From Sphingobacterium thalpophilum (GTDB lineage Bacteria > Bacteroidota > Bacteroidia > Chitinophagales > Chitinophagaceae), in NCBI GenBank assembly GCA_945871875.1, contig CAMBYC010000016.1:1-36209 (forward strand): 36,209 nt of DNA, in the 5' to 3' direction. This document shows, piece after piece, positions 27,037-34,720 of this stretch (positions are counted from its first letter, which is position 1; each line of letters starts with the position of its first letter). The translations under genes were made by a program, and so were the position numbers. The notes under the pieces were generated by a model. It ran no database searches, had not been told where the DNA came from, and saw only the letters and a program-made list of their open reading frames with translations.

Positions 27037-27403
27037 GGGGCTGACCGGTTTCGACAGCATAGATCTTTGTGGGTAAGCATGCAGTGCGTTGCGTAATTAG
27101 CACTTCAATCTGAATACGAGAAATTTAAAAGGCGAAAATACTTTTGCCATGGCTGCCTAATCAGAGATTAGCGTATCCATTATAGCCGTGATGACGGGCT
27201 TGCTTCTGCCAAGTCTCACCGCCGAATCAAAAAGAAAAAAGCTGCTATAACAGTAGGCTGTGCCTGTTATTTAAGACCATCCAGCTACGGAACTTGTTGG
27301 TTTGTTCTTTCCCTGCCAGTTTCCGACAATTAAAAATGAAATAAGCATGTAGAAAGCTTACGGCGTTCATGTTTGGACGTGGGTTCGAATCCCACCAGCT
27401 CCA
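27037..27403 (+). ncRNA. ssrA: Transfer-messenger RNA (tmRNA)
   Basis: One-piece tmRNA of 367 bases that rescues stalled ribosomes and tags their products for proteolysis. The 5' end GGGGCTGACCGGTTTCGAC is the standard tmRNA start. The 3' tRNA-like half has the T-arm GTGGGTTCGAATCCCAC and ends AGCTCCA. The acceptor stem pairs GGGGCTG with CAGCTCC, with one G-U, and the last A is the discriminator; the CCA is not encoded (the genome continues CT). The tag reading frame lies at 27131-27160. Pseudoknot-like GC blocks occur between about 27170 and 27330. It has its own promoter and terminator, so it is independent of its neighbours. Confidence 0.96.
27131..27160 (+). other. tmRNA tag-peptide reading frame (GENTFAMAA)
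   Basis: GGC GAA AAT ACT TTT GCC ATG GCT GCC TAA reads G-E-N-T-F-A-M-A-A-stop, with GGC as resume codon. The C-terminal AMAA has the small/hydrophobic end recognised by ClpXP-type proteases. The sequence resembles the GENNYALAA-type tags of other Bacteroidota, from memory. Confidence 0.85.
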
Positions 27404-27413
27404 CTTTTTTTAG

Positions 27414-27447
27414 AAACGTTTTGGCAATAATGCCAAGACGTTTTTTA
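27414..27447 (+). terminator. Intrinsic terminator of tmRNA
   Basis: A 13-bp stem (27414-27426 with 27431-27443; AAACGTTTTGGCA, one U-G pair) with the loop ATAA is followed by a run of T. It begins 11 bases past the tmRNA 3' end. Confidence 0.85.
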
Positions 27448-27571
27448 TTTTTAATCAATCCAATTAATAATAGACCCTATTTTACTTAAAAATTCAATAA
27501 TTTTAAAATTTAACATTGAAAATGCTTCATAAATTATAACAGACAATTTTCTACAATAAAAAAGACGATAA

Positions 27572-27841
27572 ATGGATATACTTTTTAGTACAGCATTTGA
27601 AACATTCATATTAAACCAAAAAGTTATTGGTTGGGGATTTCAGCAACAAACAAGGGTTAAATTGCCAAACGGATTTTATGCTTTCCCTTGTGGCTATTAC
27701 ACTGAATATGAAAATGGGTATAAAATGATTGTTAGTGGTGAATCATTAGGAAATACACCAGTACAAGAAGCACAAATTTTAAATCCTCAAGGTGTTCCCA
27801 TTGCTAGAGATACAGAAGATATTAGAGATATAAAATTTTAA
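27572..27841 (+). CDS. Small unknown protein (89 residues)
   Basis: 89 residues with an ATG start, no signal peptide and no membrane segment. It reads as a mostly beta-stranded domain (FILNQKVIGWGFQQQTRVKL, GFYAFPCGYYTEYENGYKMI) followed by an acidic tail (ARDTEDIRDIKF). There is a single cysteine. I do not recognise the family. Codon use and composition look like neighbouring real genes, and it is bounded by the tmRNA terminator upstream and a strong terminator downstream, which supports it as a genuine single-gene unit. No ordinary antisense coding explains it. The 168-base gap before it holds the tmRNA terminator; I see no clear promoter box. Confidence 0.65.
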   Translation: MDILFSTAFETFILNQKVIGWGFQQQTRVKLPNGFYAFPCGYYTEYENGYKMIVSGESLGNTPVQEAQILNPQGVPIARDTEDIRDIKF

Positions 27842-27851
27842 ATATTCTTAA

Positions 27852-27893
27852 AAAAAAGCGAGATACATGGATTAACCACAATCTCGCTTTTTT
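27852..27893. terminator. Bidirectional terminator between the 89-residue gene and rseP
   Basis: A 13-bp perfect stem (AAAAAAGCGAGAT at 27852-27864 with its complement at 27881-27893) encloses a 16-base loop that can fold a further TGG/CCA pair. A- and T-runs lie on the outside. It serves the plus-strand small gene and the minus-strand rseP. Confidence 0.85.
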
Positions 27894-27924
27894 GCATATT
27901 TAAAGATAAATAATTCTAAAAAAC

Positions 27925-29307
27925 CTACTTACTTCTTCCCCAACCCAACCAGTCGTTCAGGTTTGCATAAAATACCAATCCAAACAAAAGAATCATTCCA
28001 ACTATTTGTGCATATTCTAAAAACTTATCACCAGGCTTTCTGCCAGTAATCATTTCATAAATAGTAAAAACTACATGTCCTCCATCTAATGCAGGAATAG
28101 GCAAAAGGTTCATGAAAGCCAAAACAATAGAGAAGAAAGCGGTTATATTCCAAAATATTTCCCAATCCCAACCAGTTTTTGGAAAGATAGAACCCATTGA
28201 TTTAAACCCACCCAAACCTTTATAAGCACCTGTTGCTGGATTTAAAATCATCTTAAACTGTTGTATATAGGATGATAGCTTTTCTGTTGCTTTGTGAAAA
28301 CCTGCTGGGAAAGATTCAATTAATGTGAATTTTTTAACTTCAAAATTATAAAAATTCATTTTTTCCAAATCATCATTACTCGGAATCATAGGGAAAAACC
28401 CTATTTGACCTTCCGCAGAAATTAAAGTTGAGAGGGCAATTATTTGTCCATCTCTTTTCACTTTTATTGCAATTTGTTGATTTTTTCTACTTTGCAAAAT
28501 TGGTTTGATTTGATCAAAATAAGTAACTGGGATACTATCAATTTCAACAATTTGATCTTTAGCAATTAAACCGGCAGTTTGTGCAGCTGAAGAATCTGCT
28601 ACTTCACCAACAAATGCTGGAATTCTAGGAAGTACAATTGGAGTTCGCTTTTTTTGCTCTACTACTTGTCCAATAAAACTTTCAGGAACATAAACTGTAG
28701 TATCAACTCCATTGCGTTGTAGAAGAATTTCTTTTCCCATTAGTATTTCGGGATTCAAATCATCAAAATAAGTAACTACTTTTTTGTTAACTGATATGAT
28801 TTTATCGCCAGTTTTTATTCCAATTGAAGTACTGATACTATCTACGGCCCAAATACCACCATTCATATTTTTCATTGGTAGTTTGGTTTCGCCCCAAGTA
28901 AAAAGCACCATTGCATAGATAAAAAATGCCAAAATAATATTTACTGAAACACCACCAATCATGATGATTAACCTTTGCCAAGCTGGTTTACTTCTAAATT
29001 CCCAAGGTTGTGGTTCAGCATTTAACTGCTCTTTATCCATGCTTTCATCAACCATTCCAGAAATCTTTACATATCCGCCTAATGGCAACCATCCAATTCC
29101 ATAAACAGTTTCGCCAATCTTCTTTTTAAACAAAGAAAAATATGGATCAAAAAAAAGATAGAATTTTTCAACCCTACATTTGAAAATTTTGGCAGGGATA
29201 AAATGCCCTAATTCGTGCATTATTACCAAAATTGAAAGAGATAATATTAGTTGTGCAGCTTGCAGACCAATTGCAGACCAATTTATAGCAAGAAATGTAT
29301 TCATCAT
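27925..29307 (-). CDS. rseP: Site-2 intramembrane metalloprotease
   Basis: 460 residues from the ATG at 29307; another ATG follows at 29304, and an upstream TTG frame start is less likely. It cleaves membrane-bound substrates such as anti-sigma factors inside the inner membrane. The first helix carries the zinc motif HELGH in LSILVIMHELGHFIPAKIF, followed by YGIGWLPLGGYVKISGM. The third zinc ligand is in the late helix FMNLLPIPALDGGHVVF. Two PDZ domains lie between (about 150-215, with GIKTGDKIISVNKK, and about 225-300, with SAAQTAGLIAKDQIVEID). It is 48 bases after dxr on the same strand, a gene order common in Bacteroidota. It may also be written as a YluC/EcfE homologue. Confidence 0.93.
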   Translation of the reverse strand: MMNTFLAINWSAIGLQAAQLILSLSILVIMHELGHFIPAKIFKCRVEKFYLFFDPYFSLFKKKIGETVYGIGWLPLGGYVKISGMVDESMDKEQLNAEPQPWEFRSKPAWQRLIIMIGGVSVNIILAFFIYAMVLFTWGETKLPMKNMNGGIWAVDSISTSIGIKTGDKIISVNKKVVTYFDDLNPEILMGKEILLQRNGVDTTVYVPESFIGQVVEQKKRTPIVLPRIPAFVGEVADSSAAQTAGLIAKDQIVEIDSIPVTYFDQIKPILQSRKNQQIAIKVKRDGQIIALSTLISAEGQIGFFPMIPSNDDLEKMNFYNFEVKKFTLIESFPAGFHKATEKLSSYIQQFKMILNPATGAYKGLGGFKSMGSIFPKTGWDWEIFWNITAFFSIVLAFMNLLPIPALDGGHVVFTIYEMITGRKPGDKFLEYAQIVGMILLFGLVFYANLNDWLGWGRSK

Positions 29308-29355
29308 AACGTTCACTAAACTTAAATTCAAAATACAAATATAGCAGTTAAACTG

Positions 29356-30564
29356 CTAAATATTTACTAAAGATGCGGCAAAATTACGTGCTTCTGCGTC
29401 ACTATGAAAATATTCTTCCAAAGTAGGGTTTTGTATGAATGGAATTTTATCCATTGTTTTTTCAATAATTGTAGTCATATCAAGATATCCAATCAAATTT
29501 TTCATAAACCCATACACTACAATTTCATTGGCTGCATTCAAAATACTAGGCAAATTTCCACCTTTGTTTAATGCTTGAATTGCCAAATAAAGATTTCTGA
29601 AGGTTTTAATATCAGGTGGATCAAAGTTGAGGTTTGAAGATCTTGTGAAATCAAATCTTGGGAAATTATTGTTGATACGGTTTGGATATGCCATTGCATA
29701 TTGTATAGGTAATTTCATATCTGGCAAACCCATTTGTGCTTTAATGCTGCCATCTTCAAATTGTACCATACTATGAATTATACTTTGTGGGTGCACAACC
29801 ACTTGAATTTGATTAGGATGAAGATTAAACAACCATTTTGCTTCAATCATTTCCAATCCCTTATTCATTAATGTTGATGAATCAATTGAAATTTTTGCAC
29901 CCATACTCCAATTTGGATGTTGCAATGCGTGCTCTCTTCTAACATTAACCAAAAAATTAGGTTTCTTTCCTAAGAAAGGTCCACCAGAAGCAGTTAAAAT
30001 TACCTTTTCAATTTTATTGTGCGTTTCACCTGCAAGACATTGAAAAATTGCGGAATGTTCAGAATCAACTGGAAGAATTGAAACACCTCTTTTCATTGCA
30101 TTTGCCATAACAATATCACCTGCAACAACCAAGGTTTCTTTGTTAGCCAATGCAATAGACTTTCCAGCTTCAATTGCTTTTAATGTAGGTTTTAATCCTG
30201 CAAAACCAACAATAGATGCCAACATCATATCATAAATATCCATTGAAGCTGCTTCTTCCAACCCAGCTTCACCAGACAAAACAAGAATTTCTTTAGATGC
30301 AAGTGCGTCTCTAACAATCAAATATTTTGAATCATCAACAATTACAACCAATTCAGGTTTAAATTTTAATGCTTGCTCTATTAGTAAAATATGGTTTGTG
30401 TGGGCAGTAAGAATAGCAACAGAAAACCTATCTGGATTTTGTTCAATTACTTCTAATGCTTGTTTGCCCACAGATCCTGTTGATCCAAAAATTCCAATTC
30501 GCTTAATTCTACCTACTATTGTTGATTTTTTGTTAAAAGATGGTTCTTTTTCAGATAGATTCAT
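29356..30564 (-). CDS. dxr: 1-deoxy-D-xylulose-5-phosphate reductoisomerase
   Basis: 402 residues from the ATG at 30564. It makes 2-C-methyl-D-erythritol 4-phosphate with NADPH, the committed step of the MEP isoprenoid pathway. Landmarks: NADPH loop RIGIFGSTGSVGKQALEV; ALANKETLVVAGDIVM; the metal and substrate residues in LPVDSEHSAIFQCL; LTASGGPF; HPNWSMGAKISIDSSTLMNK; and VVHPQSIIHSMVQFEDGS. About 20 extra residues precede the Rossmann loop. A TTG start at 30591 would overlap the upstream GH3 gene; the ATG at 30564 begins two bases after the GH3 stop, which fits translational coupling. rseP follows on the same strand. Confidence 0.96.
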   Translation of the reverse strand: MNLSEKEPSFNKKSTIVGRIKRIGIFGSTGSVGKQALEVIEQNPDRFSVAILTAHTNHILLIEQALKFKPELVVIVDDSKYLIVRDALASKEILVLSGEAGLEEAASMDIYDMMLASIVGFAGLKPTLKAIEAGKSIALANKETLVVAGDIVMANAMKRGVSILPVDSEHSAIFQCLAGETHNKIEKVILTASGGPFLGKKPNFLVNVRREHALQHPNWSMGAKISIDSSTLMNKGLEMIEAKWLFNLHPNQIQVVVHPQSIIHSMVQFEDGSIKAQMGLPDMKLPIQYAMAYPNRINNNFPRFDFTRSSNLNFDPPDIKTFRNLYLAIQALNKGGNLPSILNAANEIVVYGFMKNLIGYLDMTTIIEKTMDKIPFIQNPTLEEYFHSDAEARNFAASLVNI

Positions 30565-30566
30565 AA

Positions 30567-32075
30567 TTAAAATGTTTTCTTTTCTATACAATAAGGCAAT
30601 AATTCATCAGCAATTTTCCTGTCATTACTTAAACGAGGCACTTTATTTTGACCACCTAATTTTCCAATAGCCTTCATGTAATCAATAAAACCATTTTTTC
30701 TAATTGGACTAATTACCAGCTTTTCGAGAATATTTCCTCTAATTAGATCATCGTAATAAATATTTTTTTTGCGGAGTTCGATATCAACCTTTTCTGCAAA
30801 AGAAACTAAATTTTCAGGAATATTTTCAAATTCAATAAACCATTCATGATAAGATTTACCTTGCCCTTGTTGAATCATAGGAGCAACTGTAAATTCCGCT
30901 ATTTGAATTCTATCTTCATTAGCAATCTTCATCAAACTATATTCAACCTCCTCTCCAATAACATGTTCACCAAAAGCAGAGATGAAATGTTTAATTCTGC
31001 CTGCAACAACAATTCTATAGGGATTAAGAGAGACAAACTTAACAATATCTCCAATATTATAACCCCAGAGGCCCGCATTATTGTTTATAATTAATGCATA
31101 TTGTGTATCAAGTTTTACCTCATCTATAGATAATCGTGTGGGATTTTCATTAAACACTTCACTAACAGGTATAAATTCAAAGAATATACCAGAATTAGTA
31201 TTTAATAATAGACCTTCTACATGTTGTGAATCTTGAAAAGCGAAAAAGCCTTCTGATGCCGGAAATGTTTCTATTGTATCAATTTTTTTTCCAATAGCCT
31301 CAAATAATTTTGCCTTGTAAGGTTCAAAATTAACTCCGCCATGCACAAGCACACTGAAATTTGGAAATATATCTTTAACTTTTTTGTTTTTGAGTTGAAC
31401 CAAGCGATCAAAATACATCTGTACCCAAGGAGGTATGCCGCTTATCAAAGTCATATCTTTTTGAATTGTTTCTTTAACTATTTTATCCAATTTAGTTTCC
31501 CATTCTTCAATACAATTTGTTTCAAAAGATGGGAGCTGGTTTGTTCTTAAATAGCGCGGGATGTGGTGGTTTACAATACCACTCAACCTACCTGTTGGGA
31601 TTCCTCCTACCCTTTCCAACTCAGGAGAACCAGACAAAAATATCATATTCCCATCAGCAAATTTATTGTTGCCAGACTCTGCAATATAACATAGCAAAGC
31701 ATTTCTAGCAGTTAAAATGTGATTTGATATGGAGTCTTTTGAAATTGGAATGTATTTAACGCCACTTGTTGTTCCAGATGTTTTGGCAAAATATATTGGC
31801 ACTCCCCTCCATAATATATTGTGCTTACCTTCTTTAATTAGCTCAATGTATGGTTTGAATTGTTCATAATCACGAATAGGAACTGCATTGCAGAATGTAT
31901 TATAATTACTAATGTCAGAAAAATGATGGTCTTTGCCAAAAAGCGTTGATTTCCCAGCTTTTACTAACTCTTTCAATATTGTTTGCTGGTCATCTACTGC
32001 TGAATGCATATTTTTTTGCACCTTATTGTGTACGATGTTGGCGAATGGCTTGGCAAGAAATGACTTAATATTCAT
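30567..32075 (-). CDS. GH3-family adenylate-forming enzyme
   Basis: 502 residues of the GH3 family, named for plant enzymes that join auxin or jasmonate to amino acids; bacterial members are uncharacterised. The ATP-binding P-loop is KTSGTTSGVKYIPIS (about residues 100-115). Further family stretches are GIPTGRLSGIVNH, GIPPWVQMYFDRL, VLVHGGVNFEPYK, IETFPASEGFFAFQD and the hinge and adenylation segment NNAGLWGYNIGDIVKF. It probably activates a carboxylic acid as an acyl-adenylate; substrate and acceptor are unknown. It is the first gene of GH3-dxr-rseP on the minus strand, divergent from rplU, with a 135-base intergenic region that holds promoters for both sides. Confidence 0.9.
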   Translation of the reverse strand: MNIKSFLAKPFANIVHNKVQKNMHSAVDDQQTILKELVKAGKSTLFGKDHHFSDISNYNTFCNAVPIRDYEQFKPYIELIKEGKHNILWRGVPIYFAKTSGTTSGVKYIPISKDSISNHILTARNALLCYIAESGNNKFADGNMIFLSGSPELERVGGIPTGRLSGIVNHHIPRYLRTNQLPSFETNCIEEWETKLDKIVKETIQKDMTLISGIPPWVQMYFDRLVQLKNKKVKDIFPNFSVLVHGGVNFEPYKAKLFEAIGKKIDTIETFPASEGFFAFQDSQHVEGLLLNTNSGIFFEFIPVSEVFNENPTRLSIDEVKLDTQYALIINNNAGLWGYNIGDIVKFVSLNPYRIVVAGRIKHFISAFGEHVIGEEVEYSLMKIANEDRIQIAEFTVAPMIQQGQGKSYHEWFIEFENIPENLVSFAEKVDIELRKKNIYYDDLIRGNILEKLVISPIRKNGFIDYMKAIGKLGGQNKVPRLSNDRKIADELLPYCIEKKTF

Positions 32076-32097
32076 AAGAAAAATGCTGGATGTTTCA

Positions 32098-32105
32098 CAA
32101 ATATA
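32098..32105 (-). promoter_or_regulatory. Candidate -7 box (TATATTTG) for GH3-dxr-rseP
   Basis: The minus strand reads TATATTTG, matching TAnnTTTG, 23 bases before the GH3 ATG. It would give a leader of about 15 bases. A clear -33 element is not visible. Confidence 0.45.
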
Positions 32106-32157
32106 ATTTTAGATAAGATAATGTAGTTCAGAATTCAAAAAATATTTATTATATTTT

Positions 32158-32188
32158 TTTGTTACAAAACTAAAATTGATTACCTTCG
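32158..32188 (+). promoter_or_regulatory. Promoter of rplU-rpmA
   Basis: TTTG at 32158-32161, a spacer of 19 bases, then TACCTTCG at 32181-32188. This fits the Bacteroidota -33/-7 pair with one mismatch in the -7 box. The expected start is about 32193, giving an 18-base leader, which seems short for an L21 autoregulatory leader. Confidence 0.6.
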
Positions 32189-32210
32189 CAGTCCTAAATT
32201 TTGGCATATA

Positions 32211-32513
32211 ATGTTTGCAGTAGTTAAAATAGCCGGACAGCAGTTTAAAGTTACAGAAGGTCAGAGCCTGTATGTACCGCATATCGAAGGAGAATCTGGT
32301 GACTTAGTAGAGTTTACAGATGTATTGTTTACTGAAACTGATGGCGTAATTGCTGTTGGTTCAGCAGTTTCTGTGAAAGTAAACGCAGAAATTATTGGAG
32401 ATCGCAAAGGAGACAAAGTGATTGCCTTTAAAATGAAAAGAAGAAAAGGCTTCCGTAAAAAGAAAGGTCATCGTACTCTTTTCACACAAATTAAAATTAA
32501 TCAAATCGCTTAA
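32211..32513 (+). CDS. rplU: 50S ribosomal protein L21
   Basis: 100 residues, the usual length for L21, which binds 23S rRNA near L20. The sequence MFAVVKIAGQQFKVTEGQ is the standard L21 start, VEFTDVLFTETDG and VGSAVSVKVNAEIIGDRKGD follow, and the C-terminal basic stretch KMKRRKGFRKKKGHRT with TQIKINQI is diagnostic. It is the first gene of the universal rplU-rpmA pair, with rpmA starting 25 bases after its stop. Confidence 0.97.
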   Translation: MFAVVKIAGQQFKVTEGQSLYVPHIEGESGDLVEFTDVLFTETDGVIAVGSAVSVKVNAEIIGDRKGDKVIAFKMKRRKGFRKKKGHRTLFTQIKINQIA

Positions 32514-32538
32514 TCAAAATCATTAAATTGTTTACACC

Positions 32539-32805
32539 ATGGCACATAAAAAAGGTGAAGGTAGTGTTAAGAACGGTCGTGATTCACAAAGTAAACGCTT
32601 AGGCGTTAAAATATTTGGCGGTCAACCCGCAATATCTGGAAATATTATTGTTCGTCAACGTGGTACTACTTACCATCCTGGCAAAAATGTAGGTTTAGGT
32701 AGAGATTTTACAATCTTCGCTTTAACTGATGGTCTTGTTGAATTCAAAAAAAGTAGAAACAACAAAACATATATTTCAGTTGCTCCAATTGCAGTTGCTG
32801 GATAA
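32539..32805 (+). CDS. rpmA: 50S ribosomal protein L27
   Basis: 88 residues, full length. L27 sits next to the peptidyl-transferase centre, and its N-terminal tail reaches the tRNA. The N-terminus [20 protein letters not shown] is directly exposed, with no Firmicutes-type pro-sequence to be cleaved. [20 protein letters not shown] and [20 protein letters not shown] are the core motifs. It follows rplU closely and is ended by a strong terminator. Confidence 0.97.
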   Translation: MAHKKGEGSVKNGRDSQSKRLGVKIFGGQPAISGNIIVRQRGTTYHPGKNVGLGRDFTIFALTDGLVEFKKSRNNKTYISVAPIAVAG

Positions 32806-32826
32806 ACATTTCATTTGAAATACAAG

Positions 32827-32858
32827 AACTCCGACAAACCAATTGTCGGAGTTTTTTT
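32827..32858 (+). terminator. Intrinsic terminator of rplU-rpmA
   Basis: An 11-bp perfect stem (AACTCCGACAA at 32827-32837 with its complement at 32843-32853) closes a 5-base loop (ACCAA) and is followed by T7. It starts 22 bases past the rpmA stop. Confidence 0.9.
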
Positions 32859-33011
32859 ATACCAAATTTTACCTCAATTCACTTCTTCAAACTCGTTTTT
32901 TACAATAAACTAGTCAATAATAATTTTCAATCCAACCAATTTATTCAAAATTGATTAATTTCAATTGATAATATTATTTTATACCTTTTTTGATATCCCT
33001 TATTACACTTG

Positions 33012-34682
33012 ATGGACAATAATTTCATTGCAGAACAATTTTCAATGCTCTCTAAACTCATGGATATAAATGGGGAAAACTCATTTAAATCTAAAAACTA
33101 TTCAATTGCAGCATTCAATATAGAAAAACTCCCCATTGAATTAACAACGCTTGAAACAAATAAAATTGCTGCTCTAAAAGGTATAGGTGATTCTACTGCA
33201 AAGAAAATCATTGAAATTATTCAAACGGGCAAACTCGTTGCTTTAGAAGAAATACTTGAAAATACGCCACCAGGAGTAACCGAAATGTTGAACATTAAAG
33301 GAATTGGTCCCAAGAAAATCAACACCATTTGGAAAGAAATGGAATTGGAAAATTTGGGTGAATTGCTTTATGCTTGTCAAGAAAATAGATTGATGCTCTA
33401 CAAGGGTTTTGGAGAAAAAACCCAACAAAATGTAAAAGATTCCATTGAATTTTATTTTAAAAACCAAGGCAGTTTTCTGTATGCTGAAACGGAATCCTAC
33501 GCCGAAAACATATTGAAAGTATTAAAAACATCATTTCCCGATGAATTAACTTCAATTACTGGAGATTTTAAAAGACAAAACGAAATAATTCAACAACTTG
33601 ACTGGATAACTACAATTAATCAAAATGATTTGATTGATTTTCTCAAATTACAAGCAATCAATCAAACCGAAACGTCTTCTGAATCGCTTAGTTTTATTGG
33701 GAATGAACAGATTCCATTGAATTTTTTAATTGTAGATGAACAACATTTTGAAACAACTTTATTTGAAACAATTGGCAGTCAAAGCTTTATACTAGAATGG
33801 AAAAATAAATATTCTGTTTTAAATGGCAGGTCTGATGAAACACAATTCTCGCAAAACAATCTAAATTATATCCCTGCTTTTTTAAGAGAAAATCCGCTAA
33901 TAATAGAAAAAGCCAAATCAACATTATTTGATGGAATTATTCAACAGTCTGATATTAAAGGTATTATACATTCCCATAGCAATTGGAGTGACGGCAACAA
34001 TACTTTAGAAGAAATGGCTGTGGCATGTAAAGCGAAAGGATTTGAATATTTAGTAATCAGCGACCATAGTAAATCGGCATTTTATGCAAATGGTTTACAA
34101 GAAAATAAAATTGTAGAACAACAAACCCAAATAAACGAGCTTAATATTAAGTTAGCTCCGTTTAAAATATTCAAAAGCATTGAATGTGATATTTTAAATG
34201 ACGGTCAATTGGATTATGACGACGAAGTATTAAGTAGTTTTGATTTGGTAATTGCTTCAATTCATTCAAACTTAAAAATGAATGAAGAAAAAGCAATGGC
34301 AAGATTACTTAAAGCCATTGAAAACCCTTATACTACAATTTTAGGACATCCTACTGGAAGATTATTGTTATCCAGAAAAGAATACCCTGTAAACTTTAAC
34401 GAAATCATTGCAGCGTGTAAACAACATCATGTAGCCATTGAATTAAATGCCCACCCACGCAGGTTAGATATCAGCTGGCAACATCTTCCTAAAATGATGG
34501 AATCTGGAGTAATGACTTCAATAAATCCCGATGCACATGCCATAAAGGGATTTGATGATATCAAATATGGAGTATTATCTGCTCAAAAAGGACAATTAAC
34601 GCCTCAATTCAATTTGAGCAGTTTCAGTTTGTTTGATTTCGAAGAATATTTAAAAAAACTGAAACAAATTAAATTAAATTAG
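33012..34682 (+). CDS. polX: PolX-family HhH/PHP protein with eroded polymerase site
   Basis: 556 residues from the ATG at 33012; a TTG lies just before it. It has the build of bacterial PolX, a DNA repair polymerase fused to a PHP 3'-5' exonuclease/AP endonuclease. Helix-hairpin-helix repeats lie at about residues 48-130 (LKGIGDSTAKKII, NIKGIGPKKINTIW). The family's palm motif GSxRR...GDxD reads GDFKRQNEIIQQLDWI (184-198), so the first catalytic Asp is Gln195, while Asp197 remains. A third Asp position appears to be Asn237. The PHP domain (from about 315) is intact: HSHSNWSDG (H320, H322), VISDHSKSAFYANGL, the IECDIL region, ASIHSNL, LGHPTGRLLLSR, IELNAHPRRLD and NPDAHA. I infer that polymerase activity is lost and the nuclease kept. 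Confidence 0.88.
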   Translation: MDNNFIAEQFSMLSKLMDINGENSFKSKNYSIAAFNIEKLPIELTTLETNKIAALKGIGDSTAKKIIEIIQTGKLVALEEILENTPPGVTEMLNIKGIGPKKINTIWKEMELENLGELLYACQENRLMLYKGFGEKTQQNVKDSIEFYFKNQGSFLYAETESYAENILKVLKTSFPDELTSITGDFKRQNEIIQQLDWITTINQNDLIDFLKLQAINQTETSSESLSFIGNEQIPLNFLIVDEQHFETTLFETIGSQSFILEWKNKYSVLNGRSDETQFSQNNLNYIPAFLRENPLIIEKAKSTLFDGIIQQSDIKGIIHSHSNWSDGNNTLEEMAVACKAKGFEYLVISDHSKSAFYANGLQENKIVEQQTQINELNIKLAPFKIFKSIECDILNDGQLDYDDEVLSSFDLVIASIHSNLKMNEEKAMARLLKAIENPYTTILGHPTGRLLLSRKEYPVNFNEIIAACKQHHVAIELNAHPRRLDISWQHLPKMMESGVMTSINPDAHAIKGFDDIKYGVLSAQKGQLTPQFNLSSFSLFDFEEYLKKLKQIKLN

Positions 34683-34684
34683 AA

Positions 34685-34720
34685 TAAAGCTTTAAAAATT
34701 CTTATTTTTCTAAAGCTTTA
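34685..34720. terminator. Inverted repeat between polX and mazG, likely bidirectional terminator
   Basis: TAAAGCTTTA at 34685-34694 and again at 34711-34720 form a stem extended by A/T runs, with a one-base bulge and a short loop (around TTCTTAT). The right arm lies inside the mazG coding sequence: its last codons are part of the hairpin. It is less GC-rich than the other terminators here, so its strength is uncertain. Confidence 0.55.

Noticed and set aside
26877-27080. 67-residue minus-strand open frame with a hydrophobic C-terminal part
   Set aside because: Its 5' part is antisense to the tmRNA 5' end and its promoter; the rest is AT-rich intergenic sequence. No family resemblance.
30565-30591. 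TTG start of dxr at 30591
   Set aside because: It would overlap the GH3 coding end; the ATG at 30564 directly follows the GH3 stop.
30398-30670. 90-codon plus-strand frame spanning the GH3-dxr junction
   Set aside because: Antisense to two recognised enzymes; no start context or family similarity.
32189-32210. L21 leader autoregulatory RNA before rplU
   Set aside because: The predicted leader is only about 18 bases, too short for a structured regulatory RNA, and no hairpin is visible.
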